From Lachnospiraceae bacterium (GTDB lineage: Bacteria; Bacillota; Clostridia; Lachnospirales; Lachnospiraceae), in assembly GCA_024693845.1 (NCBI GenBank), contig JAILKJ010000024.1:1-44736 (forward strand): a stretch of 44,736 nucleotides of DNA. Direction: 5' to 3'. The notes below the pieces were generated by a model, which saw nothing but the letters and a program-made list of their open reading frames with translations, made no database searches and had not been told where the DNA came from. Positions 7,719-15,680 of this stretch are shown here, one piece after another; the first letter of the stretch is position 1, and each line of letters opens with the position of its first letter. Made by a program: the position numbers and the translations under genes.

Positions 7719-10163
7719 ATGAAAAAGTCAAGAGCGGTGATCGTGCTGATACTGGCAATTGCTGCGATCGCGGGAATGGGCTACATTGCCTGGTTCGGCA
7801 TCGGAGGCGGCAAGACGGGATCTGCGGGCAACATCAAACAGGGACTCGATCTGGCGGGAGGTGTCAGCATCACCTATCAGGTTGTGGGAGAAGAAGATCC
7901 CTCATCCGAGGATATGGCAGATACCATCTACAAGCTCCAGAGACGTGTGGAGGGTTACAGTACCGAGGCACAGGTTTACAAAGAGGGTAACGACAGGATC
8001 AATATTGAGATCCCCGGCGTATCCGATGCAAACCAGATCCTTTCCGATCTCGGTCGTCCCGGAAGTCTGTACTTCATCAAGCAGACCGGCAGTGACGGAA
8101 ACCCCAACTATAATCTAGGTGTTACTGACGAGGGAAGCATCGATTACACGCTGACCAAGAGCATCGAAGAGATCCAGGCAGACGGCGGTATCGTTCTGGA
8201 CGGTACCCATGTATCCAGTGCGCAGGCAACCAGTACCCAGTCACAGAGCGGTACGAAGGATCAGCAGTATGTTGTATCCCTTACCTTTGATAAAGAAGGA
8301 ACCACCGCTTTTGCCCAGGCGACTACCGAGGCATATCAGAACAGCGAGACCATCGGTATCTACTATGACGGTGCTTTCGTATCGGTTCCTACCGTAAACG
8401 AGCCTATCACCGGCGGCCAGGCACAGATCAGCGGTATGGCTGATTTTGAAGAAGCGGACAGACTTGCTTCCACCATCCGTATCGGTGGCCTGAAGCTTGA
8501 GCTGGAAGAGCTGCGTTCCAATGTAGTAGGTGCCCAGCTCGGTTCCGATGCCATCAAGACTTCCCTGAAGGCAGGCGTGATCGGCTTTGCCCTTGTATGT
8601 CTGATCATGATCGTGGTATATCTTATGCCCGGTGTGGTTGCTTCCGTGGCCCTTGTGATCTACATACTTTTGACACTGCTTTCCATCAATGCACTGAACA
8701 TCACACTGACCCTTCCCGGTATCGCCGGTGTTATCCTGGCTATCGGTATGGCGGTGGATGCTAATGTTATCATCTATGCACGTATCCGTGAGGAGATCGC
8801 CAGCGGCAAGACGGTTCAGTCTTCCATCAAGATCGGTTTTGACAAGGCCCTTTCCGCCATCCTCGACGGTAACATCACCACCCTGATCGCGGCAGCGGTT
8901 CTGGGACTTCGCGGATCCGGTTCCGTTAAGGGCTTTGCTACAACCCTTGCCATGGGTATCGTTTTATCCATGTTCACCGCACTTGTGATCTCCAGATGGC
9001 TGATCAATGCATGCTATGCCATCGGACTTCGTGGTGAGAAGCTCTACGGTAAGGCTAAGGAATTGAAGCCCATCCGTTTCCTTTCCAAGAAGGCCATCTT
9101 CTTTATCATCTCCATCGTGATGGTGATTTCGGGCTTTGTATCCATGGGTATCAACAAATCCCAGACAGGTAACGTGCTTAACTTCAGCCTTGAGTTCATG
9201 GGTGGTACTTCGACTACCGTAAACTTTAAGGAAGACATGAGTATCGAACAGATCGACGAGAAGGTAGTTCCCGTTGTGGAACAGATCACCGGCGACAGTA
9301 ACGTGCAGACCCAGAAGGTGAACAACACCAACCAGGTAGTGATCAAGACCAGAACCCTGACCGTGGACGAGAGAGAAAAATTCGTAACGGCCATGGAAGA
9401 GAACTTCAGTGTTGCAGAGGATGAGATCACGGCTGAGACCATCAGTGCTACGGTATCCAATGAAATGAGAAGGGATGCGATCCTGGCAGTCATCATTGCT
9501 ACCTTCTGCATGCTGATCTACATCTGGTTCCGTTTTACGGATATCCGTTTTGCGGCAGCTGCCGTTATCGCACTGCTTCATGACGTGCTTGTGGTACTTG
9601 CCTTCTATGCGATCTCCAAGACCAGCGTAGGTAACACCTTTATCGCTTGTATGCTGACCATCGTAGGTTACTCCATTAACTCCACCATCGTCATCTTTGA
9701 CCGTATCCGTGAGAACCTTCGCGGCAGCCGCGGACAGGATCTGGAGGAGCTGGTGGATTCCAGTATCACTTCCACGCTGACCAGAAGTATCTACTCCAAC
9801 CTGACCACCTTCGTTATGGTATTGCTGCTTTACATCCTCGGTGTTTCCAGCATCCGTGATTTTGCAGCTCCTCTGATGGTAGGTATTGCGGCAGGTGCTT
9901 ATTCTTCCGTTTGTGTAACGGGTGCGCTCTGGTATGTTCTCCGTACCAAGTTCGGTTCCAAGGAAGTGGCTACCACAGGCGCAGCTAAGAAGAGCGGCAA
10001 GAGCGGTAAGCAGGAGGCTCCCAAGGCTCCCAAGGCAGCAGTAAAGGAAAGTGCCAAGAGCGAGGCTTCGGAAGCAAAGGAGAACGCTCCTAAGAAGGAT
10101 AATGTAAAGAAAGATACTTCGAACTATCAGTCAACACCCAGAAAGAAAAAGAAAAAGAAATAA
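7719..10163 (+). CDS. secDF: Fused protein translocase subunit SecDF
   Basis: An 814-residue fusion of SecD and SecF, proton-driven accessory subunits that help pull proteins through SecYEG. SecD part: TM1, a large extracytoplasmic domain with QGLDLAGG near residue 38, then five TM segments with GMAVDANVIIYARIREE. SecF part from about residue 455: TM, FMGGTSTTVNF, a second external domain, and TMs with GYSINSTIVIFDRIREN. The last 75 residues are a low-complexity Lys/Ala/Glu tail ending in RKKKKKK. I chose ATG 7719, because AAAGGAGG (7701-7708) sits 10 bases upstream; an earlier ATG at 7692 would put the ribosome site inside the gene. It follows the SCIFF maturase closely, so peptide and export functions appear co-transcribed. 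Confidence 0.96.
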   Translation: MKKSRAVIVLILAIAAIAGMGYIAWFGIGGGKTGSAGNIKQGLDLAGGVSITYQVVGEEDPSSEDMADTIYKLQRRVEGYSTEAQVYKEGNDRINIEIPGVSDANQILSDLGRPGSLYFIKQTGSDGNPNYNLGVTDEGSIDYTLTKSIEEIQADGGIVLDGTHVSSAQATSTQSQSGTKDQQYVVSLTFDKEGTTAFAQATTEAYQNSETIGIYYDGAFVSVPTVNEPITGGQAQISGMADFEEADRLASTIRIGGLKLELEELRSNVVGAQLGSDAIKTSLKAGVIGFALVCLIMIVVYLMPGVVASVALVIYILLTLLSINALNITLTLPGIAGVILAIGMAVDANVIIYARIREEIASGKTVQSSIKIGFDKALSAILDGNITTLIAAAVLGLRGSGSVKGFATTLAMGIVLSMFTALVISRWLINACYAIGLRGEKLYGKAKELKPIRFLSKKAIFFIISIVMVISGFVSMGINKSQTGNVLNFSLEFMGGTSTTVNFKEDMSIEQIDEKVVPVVEQITGDSNVQTQKVNNTNQVVIKTRTLTVDEREKFVTAMEENFSVAEDEITAETISATVSNEMRRDAILAVIIATFCMLIYIWFRFTDIRFAAAAVIALLHDVLVVLAFYAISKTSVGNTFIACMLTIVGYSINSTIVIFDRIRENLRGSRGQDLEELVDSSITSTLTRSIYSNLTTFVMVLLLYILGVSSIRDFAAPLMVGIAAGAYSSVCVTGALWYVLRTKFGSKEVATTGAAKKSGKSGKQEAPKAPKAAVKESAKSEASEAKENAPKKDNVKKDTSNYQSTPRKKKKKK

Positions 10164-10189
10164 TTTTTTTTTAAAAAGGGGGTTATCAT

Positions 10190-10864
10190 ATGAAGTATGA
10201 AGTAAAAGGCGACAGCCTTCCGGTTCTCAGCGTTCAGCTGGATCCGGGAGAGGAGATCATCTGCCAGTCCGGCGCTATGAGCTGGATGGATCCGGGGATC
10301 GAGATGAAGACCGAGTCCGGCGGACTGGGTAAGGTATTCGGCAGAATGGTTTCCGGCGAGAGCATGTTCACCAACCGCTACGTAGCCAAGGCAGGCGGTG
10401 AGATCGCATTTGCTTCCGGTTTTCCGGGCAGCATCATGGCCATGGAGGTGACTCCTGACCATCCGATCATCGCTCAGAAGGGTGCTTTCCTGGCATCCAC
10501 CACAGGTGTTGAGACAAGTGTGTATCTGCAGAAGAAGGTAGGCAATATGTTCTTCGGCGGTGAAGGTCTCATCATGCAGAAGTTCTCCGGAAGCGGTATC
10601 GTATTCCTTGAGGTGGACGGCTATGCGGTTGAGTATAACCTTGAGGCAGGCCAGTCCAAGACCATTGATACCGGTTATCTGGTAATGATGGACAGCACCT
10701 GCAATATGGAAGTTGTTATGATCAAGGGCGTTAAGAACGTTCTGTTCGGCGGCGAGGGTCTGTTCAACACCGTTGTTCAGGGCCCCGGCAGGATCATCGT
10801 TCAGTCTATGCCCAAGGAACAGCTTGCAGCACTTATCAGCTCCCTGATTCCCAGTAAGAATTAG
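10190..10864 (+). CDS. TIGR00266 / AIM24 family protein
   Basis: A 224-residue protein made of repeated beta-strand segments with no signal peptide or TM segment. Recognisable family pieces are QLDPGEEIICQSGAMSWMD, GGEIAFASGFPGSI, FFGGEGLIMQKFSGSG and its near repeat LFGGEGLFNTVVQGPG. This is the double-stranded beta-helix AIM24-like fold, common in bacteria and archaea; its mitochondrial relative is needed for inner-membrane organisation, but the bacterial role is unknown. It is 26 bases after secDF, with AAAAAGGGGG as ribosome site, and 29 bases before the ClC gene, so it belongs to the same transcription unit. That context hints at a membrane-linked function only by association. Confidence 0.9.
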   Translation: MKYEVKGDSLPVLSVQLDPGEEIICQSGAMSWMDPGIEMKTESGGLGKVFGRMVSGESMFTNRYVAKAGGEIAFASGFPGSIMAMEVTPDHPIIAQKGAFLASTTGVETSVYLQKKVGNMFFGGEGLIMQKFSGSGIVFLEVDGYAVEYNLEAGQSKTIDTGYLVMMDSTCNMEVVMIKGVKNVLFGGEGLFNTVVQGPGRIIVQSMPKEQLAALISSLIPSKN

Positions 10865-10893
10865 GAACACAGTCAAATAAAGGAACAGAGTAT

Positions 10894-12156
10894 ATGAAAA
10901 AGATCAGGATCCAGGTCGTATTACATTATGTAAGGATCTGCCTTCGGTGGGCTCTGTTTTCGACAGTTTGCGGCATCGCCTGCGGTTGCGTGGGCGGTGC
11001 CTTTAGTCTGTTCATACAGTGGTCCAACGAGATCAGGGGACAGCAGCCCTGGCTGCTCTTCCTGCTGCCGATTGCCGGTCTTCTGATCGTCAGGCTGTAT
11101 CGTATGTTCGGTATCACGGAGGATCGGGGGGCGGATCTGATCTTTGATTCGGTCCGTGGCACCGAGGATGTGCCTTTCCAGATCATCATCGTAAGCTTTT
11201 TGTCGACGATCTTTACCCACCTATTCGGCGGTTCCGCCGGAAGAGTCGGTGTGGCAATGCAGATGGGCGGCGGTATATCAAGCCTTCTGGGGAAGCGTTT
11301 CGGACTCAGTGAAAAGGACAAGAGCCTGTTTGTGATGTGCGGTATGGCAGGGCTGATATCGGCTCTGTTCGGCGCACCCCTCATGGCCACTTTCCTGGCT
11401 ATGGAGGTGGTGAATCTGGGCGTGATCTATTATGCGGCTCTTTTGCCCTGTCTGTTGTCTGCACTGAGTGCTTTCTTTGTTACGGAGCTGCTGAATCTGG
11501 CACCGCTTCATTACGTGCTGACATCCGTTCCTACGGTAAATGCCGACAGTGTTTTCAGGGTGGGAGTCCTGTCCGTTGCCTGTGCTGTTGTCAGTATGCT
11601 GTTTTGCGGTTTCATGATGTACTGGGGCTTTTTTGCCAAGAAAAAAATAAAGAATCCCTATATCAGGGTTGTGGTGGGCGGTCTTGCCGTGATCCTCATT
11701 ACACTTCTGATCGGAAATCAGAGCTATAACGGATCTTCGGCGGCTCTCCTGAATCAGGCCATCGAATACGGAAGTGCCCATCCCTGGGACTTTTTGCTAA
11801 AGATCGTTCTGACGGGGCTTACACTGCAGTCGGGCTATAAGGGAGGCGGCGTTTTTCCTGCCCTGGTCATCGGCGCATCCTTCGGCAGCTGGTTCGGTCC
11901 GCTTCTGGGTATGGATCCGTCCTTTGCGGCGGCGGTAGCCATGATCGCTGTCTTCTGCGGGGCGGTAAACTGTCCCATCGCCAGCATCGTATTTGCGGCG
12001 GAGGTCTTCGGATCCCAGAGTCTGGTGCTCTTTGCCATTGCGGCGGCCATCAGCTTTGTTTTCAGCGGTTACCTGACCATCTTCCCGGGACAGCATTTCA
12101 TCTATTCAAAACTGAGGATGGAATATAAGAACTCCGGCCTTCGGGAGGATGAATAA
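10894..12156 (+). CDS. ClC-family chloride channel/transporter, gating glutamate replaced by Val
   Basis: A 420-residue membrane protein with about ten hydrophobic segments and ClC signatures: LFGGSAGRVGVAMQMGGG (about 110-127), FGAPLMATFLAMEVV, GYKGGGVFPALVIGASFG (about 310-330) and GAVNCPIASIVFAAE. In most ClC proteins the first motif reads GREGP or GREGT, where the glutamate is the external gate and proton acceptor. Here the position is Val118 (codon gtc, not one base from gaa or gag). The same position is Val in vertebrate ClC-K channels. That argues for a passive or otherwise modified anion pathway rather than a standard proton-coupled exchanger. The substrate (chloride, fluoride or other) is unknown. 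It is the last gene of the SCIFF unit and ends at a strong terminator. Confidence 0.88.
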   Translation: MKKIRIQVVLHYVRICLRWALFSTVCGIACGCVGGAFSLFIQWSNEIRGQQPWLLFLLPIAGLLIVRLYRMFGITEDRGADLIFDSVRGTEDVPFQIIIVSFLSTIFTHLFGGSAGRVGVAMQMGGGISSLLGKRFGLSEKDKSLFVMCGMAGLISALFGAPLMATFLAMEVVNLGVIYYAALLPCLLSALSAFFVTELLNLAPLHYVLTSVPTVNADSVFRVGVLSVACAVVSMLFCGFMMYWGFFAKKKIKNPYIRVVVGGLAVILITLLIGNQSYNGSSAALLNQAIEYGSAHPWDFLLKIVLTGLTLQSGYKGGGVFPALVIGASFGSWFGPLLGMDPSFAAAVAMIAVFCGAVNCPIASIVFAAEVFGSQSLVLFAIAAAISFVFSGYLTIFPGQHFIYSKLRMEYKNSGLREDE

Positions 12157-12183
12157 GCTCGCGAAAAATGAAAAGATAAAAGA

Positions 12184-12211
12184 AAAGCTCCGGACATCTG
12201 TCCGGAGCTTT
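12184..12211. terminator. Bidirectional intrinsic terminator between the ClC gene and carB
   Basis: A perfect 13-base inverted repeat, AAAGCTCCGGACA (12184-12196) and TGTCCGGAGCTTT (12199-12211). TTTGTTT follows on the plus strand and a T-rich TTTTCTTTT follows on the minus strand. It serves both convergent genes. Confidence 0.9.
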
Positions 12212-12241
12212 GTTTAGGTTGATCTTATTGCGGAGAGGGGT

Positions 12242-15200
12242 TTAAGCCTCCTCGATCTTAGCGTGCCACTCCTGCAGGGAGAAGAGCTCACCCAGGTGGC
12301 GCTTGTTCATATGATCGATGCCCTCTGCAGCTGCCAGAGCAGCTGCGATGGTGGTGATGTAAGGGATCTTGTTCTTGATGGCTGCCTTGCGAAGGTAGCT
12401 GTCATCATGGTTGGAATCCTTTCCGACGGGGGAGTTGATGATCAGATTGATCTCGCCGTTGGAAATGTGATCCAGGATATTGGGACGTCCCTCGTAGAGC
12501 TTCTTAACCTTCGTGGCATCAATGCCGTTCTCTACCAGCAGATCGCAGGTGGTTCCCGTTGCCAGGATCTTGAAGCCGTTATCGGCAAGGATCTTGGCGA
12601 CCTTAACGGATTCGGGCTTATCCTGTCTGTTAACGGAGATCAGCACCGTACCAGAGAGAGGAAGCTCAGCCTTGGCTGCTTCTTCTGCTTTGAAGAAGGC
12701 GCCGCCCGGTGATGCGGAAAGGCCCAGAACCTCGCCGGTGGACCGCATTTCGGGTCCCAGGACGGGATCCACTTCCGGGAACATATTGAAGGGGAATACG
12801 GCTTCCTTGACACCGTAGTAAGGGATCTTGCGTTCGCCCAGGGTAGGAACGGGTGAGGGCCGTCCTGTCAGCTCGCCGGTGATGATATCCGTTGCAAGGG
12901 GCACCATGCGGATGCCGCAGACCTTGGATACCAGAGGCACGGTACGGGATGCACGGGGGTTTGCCTCCAGCACGTATACCGTATCGCCTTCGATGGCGTA
13001 CTGCATATTCATAAGACCCACCACATGCATTTCCTCAGCGATCCTGCGGGTATATTCCTTGATGGTCTTAAGATGTTCTTCGGAGATATGCTTCGAAGGC
13101 AGGATGCAGGCGGAGTCACCGGAGTGGATACCGGCAAGCTCGATATGCTCCATGACAGCGGGAACGTAAGCGTGGGTGCCGTCGCTGATGGCATCTGCCT
13201 CACACTCGGTAGCGTGCTGCAGGAAACGGTCGATCAGGATGGGACGATCGGGGGTTACGCCTACGGCTGCTTCCATGTAGCCGGTCATGCTTGCGTCATC
13301 ATAGACAACTTCCATACCGCGGCCGCCCAGTACGTAGGAAGGACGCACCATTACGGGATAACCGATCCTGCCTGCGATGGCAATGGCTTCATCCACGGTG
13401 GTGGCCATGCCTGACTCGGGCATGGGGATGTTCAGCTTATCCATCATGGCACGGAACTGGTCTCTGTCCTCCGCAAGGTCAATGACTGCGGGAGAGGTTC
13501 CCAGAATCTTAACGCCGTTTGCTTCCAGCTCGGAAGCAAGGTTCAGCGGAGTCTGGCCGCCGAACTGGGCGATAACGCCCACGGGTTTCTCTTTTTCATA
13601 AATGCTCAGAACGTCTTCTGCGGTAAGAGGCTCGAAGTAGAGCTTGTCCGAGGTGTCGTAGTCGGTGGACACGGTCTCGGGGTTGCAGTTGACGATGATG
13701 GTCTCGAAGCCAAGCTTCTTGAGGGACTGGGCTGCGTGTACGCAGCAGTAGTCGAACTCGATACCCTGGCCGATACGGTTGGGGCCGCCGCCCAGGATCA
13801 TGATCTTCTTCTTGTCCTCTTTTACCTCGTTGTGATCCTCACCGATGTAGGTGGAGTAGTAATAGGAAGCATCCTCGGTACCGCTTACGTGAACGCTGTC
13901 CCAATGCTGAACCAGGGAAAGCTCTTTGCGGCGGTTTCTGATTTCTGCCTCGGGGATCTCCAGGATCTGGCTGAGGTATTTATCGGAGAAGCCGTCCTTC
14001 TTAGCCTGAATGAGGGCCTCATCGGAAGGAACGGAGCCTTTGAAGCGTGATACCAGATCTTCCTCTTCGTCAACCAGCTCCTTCATCTGCTGGATGAAAT
14101 AGGTCTTAACCTTGGTGATATCGTAGATCTCATCAACGGTAGCGCCCTTGCGGAGTGCTTCATACATGATGAAGTGACGCTCGCTGGAGGGAGTGATCAG
14201 AAGTCTGAGAAGCTCTTCCTTGGTAAGGGAGTTGAAGTTCTTCACATGTCCGAGGCCGTAGCGGCTCTTCTCAAGGGAGCGGACAGCCTTCTGGAAAGCT
14301 TCCTTATAGTTCTTACCGATACTCATGACTTCGCCTACGGCACGCATCTGGGTACCCAGCTTGTCTTCAACGTCTTTGAATTTCTCAAATGCCCAACGGG
14401 CATATTTGATAACAACATAGTCGCCGTCGGGTTTGTATTTATCAAGAGTGCCGTACTTACCGCAGGGGATCTCCGCAAGAGTCAGGCCGCTGGCCAGCTT
14501 CGCGGAAACAAGGGCAATGGGAAAGCCCGTAGCCTTGGAGGCAAGAGCGGAGGAACGGGAGGTACGGGGGTTGATCTCGATGACTACGATCCTGTCGGAT
14601 ACGGGATCGTGAGCAAACTGAACATTCGTACCGCCGATGACCTGGATGGATTCCACGATCTTATACGCCTGCTCCTGAAGACGTTTCTGAACATCTTCGG
14701 AGATGGTCAGCATGGGAGCGGAGCAGAAGGAGTCACCCGTATGGATACCCATGGGATCGATGTTCTCGATGAAGCAGACGGTGATCATGTTGCCTGCCTT
14801 ATCGCGGACCACCTCAAGCTCCAGCTCTTCCCATCCGGTAACGGATTCCTCTACCAGAACCTGTCCTACCAGGGATGCCTGAAGACCTCTTGCACAGACG
14901 GTGGAAAGCTCCTCTTTGTTATATACGAGACCGCCGCCGGCACCGCCCATGGTGTAAGCGGGACGGAGCACTACGGGGTAGCCCAGCTTGTCTGCAATGG
15001 CAAGTGCCTCGTCTACGGAATAAGCAACCTCGCTTCGAGCTACCTCGATGCCAAGGCTGTTCATGGTATTCTTAAATTCGATCCTGTCCTCACCGCGCTC
15101 GATGGCATCAATCTGTACGCCGATGACCTGTACGTTGTACTTATCCAGGATACCGGCCTGGCCCAGCTCAGCCGCCAGGTTCAGTCCGGACTGTCCGCCC

Positions 15201-15469
15201 AGGTTCGGAAGAAGAGCATCGGGACGTTCCTTTGCGATGATCGCCTCGAGTCTTGCAAGATTCAAAGGCTCGATGTAGGTAACGTCTGCCATCTCCGGAT
15301 CGGTCATGATCGTTGCCGGATTGGAATTTACCAGCACGATCTCATAGCCGAGGCTGCGCAGCGCCTTACAAGCCTGTGTGCCGGAATAATCGAACTCGCA
15401 GGCCTGACCGATGACGATCGGGCCGGAGCCGATGATCAGGACTTTTTTGATATCGGTTCTCTTTCCCAT
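12242..15469 (-). CDS. carB: Carbamoyl-phosphate synthase large subunit
   Basis: A 1075-residue enzyme making carbamoyl phosphate from bicarbonate, ammonia and two ATP for pyrimidines and arginine. Two homologous ATP-grasp halves are visible: the first opens KKVLIIGSGPIVIGQACEFDYSG and holds RPAYTMGGAGGG; the second opens KKIMILGGGPNRIGQGIEFDYCC and holds RPSYVLGGRGMEVVYD. The C-terminal MGS-like allosteric domain (about 935-1075) contains ILATGTTCDLL and NLIINSPVG. The start ATG 15469 has GGAGGA close upstream. The small glutaminase subunit CarA is not on either side: downstream is the ClC terminator and upstream a divergent kinase. A leader mini-ORF precedes it. Confidence 0.97.
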   Translation of the reverse strand: MGKRTDIKKVLIIGSGPIVIGQACEFDYSGTQACKALRSLGYEIVLVNSNPATIMTDPEMADVTYIEPLNLARLEAIIAKERPDALLPNLGGQSGLNLAAELGQAGILDKYNVQVIGVQIDAIERGEDRIEFKNTMNSLGIEVARSEVAYSVDEALAIADKLGYPVVLRPAYTMGGAGGGLVYNKEELSTVCARGLQASLVGQVLVEESVTGWEELELEVVRDKAGNMITVCFIENIDPMGIHTGDSFCSAPMLTISEDVQKRLQEQAYKIVESIQVIGGTNVQFAHDPVSDRIVVIEINPRTSRSSALASKATGFPIALVSAKLASGLTLAEIPCGKYGTLDKYKPDGDYVVIKYARWAFEKFKDVEDKLGTQMRAVGEVMSIGKNYKEAFQKAVRSLEKSRYGLGHVKNFNSLTKEELLRLLITPSSERHFIMYEALRKGATVDEIYDITKVKTYFIQQMKELVDEEEDLVSRFKGSVPSDEALIQAKKDGFSDKYLSQILEIPEAEIRNRRKELSLVQHWDSVHVSGTEDASYYYSTYIGEDHNEVKEDKKKIMILGGGPNRIGQGIEFDYCCVHAAQSLKKLGFETIIVNCNPETVSTDYDTSDKLYFEPLTAEDVLSIYEKEKPVGVIAQFGGQTPLNLASELEANGVKILGTSPAVIDLAEDRDQFRAMMDKLNIPMPESGMATTVDEAIAIAGRIGYPVMVRPSYVLGGRGMEVVYDDASMTGYMEAAVGVTPDRPILIDRFLQHATECEADAISDGTHAYVPAVMEHIELAGIHSGDSACILPSKHISEEHLKTIKEYTRRIAEEMHVVGLMNMQYAIEGDTVYVLEANPRASRTVPLVSKVCGIRMVPLATDIITGELTGRPSPVPTLGERKIPYYGVKEAVFPFNMFPEVDPVLGPEMRSTGEVLGLSASPGGAFFKAEEAAKAELPLSGTVLISVNRQDKPESVKVAKILADNGFKILATGTTCDLLVENGIDATKVKKLYEGRPNILDHISNGEINLIINSPVGKDSNHDDSYLRKAAIKNKIPYITTIAAALAAAEGIDHMNKRHLGELFSLQEWHAKIEEA

Positions 15470-15490
15470 TAGTATGTTCCTCCTTCGCTT

Positions 15491-15502
15491 TCAAGCACTC
15501 AT
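15491..15502 (-). other. Three-codon mini-ORF in the carB leader
   Basis: On the minus strand AGAAGGAAAA is followed by ATG AGT GCT TGA, 21 bases before the carB start. It has a plausible ribosome site, but the match could be chance. If translated it would place a ribosome just upstream of the carB ribosome site. Confidence 0.25.
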
Positions 15503-15529
15503 TTTTCCTTCTACTTAAAAACCTGAAAT

Positions 15530-15538
15530 AGTATATCA
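15530..15538 (-). promoter_or_regulatory. Putative extended -10 promoter of carB
   Basis: The minus strand reads TGATATACT, an extended -10 (TATACT at 15530-15535), about 60 bases before the carB start. No convincing -35 is seen. The leader is too short for a PyrR-type attenuator, and none is visible. Confidence 0.4.
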
Positions 15539-15606
15539 TAAAAGGAAAGAATCTTCTACCGGAATGTGAAAAGTTTGGCAAAAATCATTTCGGGGTGGTT
15601 TCTGTC

Positions 15607-15635
15607 TTGTTAGGGTGGAAAAAAAGTGGTATACT
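15607..15635 (+). promoter_or_regulatory. Putative promoter of the hybrid histidine kinase
   Basis: TTGTTA (15607-15612), 17-base spacer, TATACT (15630-15635), about 45 bases before the kinase ATG. Confidence 0.55.
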
Positions 15636-15680
15636 TAACCATGTATTGGGTTATATCATAATCATTGGAGGGATAGTGAA

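Noticed and set aside
10141-10180. Terminator after secDF at the A-rich then T-rich run
   Set aside because: The T tract has no GC-rich stem in front; the A-rich part is the lysine tail of SecDF.
10894-12156. Fluoride-exporting CLC-F antiporter
   Set aside because: The GGSAGR context is similar, but the conserved glutamate is missing and no fluoride riboswitch or crcB lies nearby.
14174-15472. 432-codon plus-strand open frame opposite carB
   Set aside because: It is a mirror of the highly conserved CarB coding frame, has no family-like motifs and no ribosome site.
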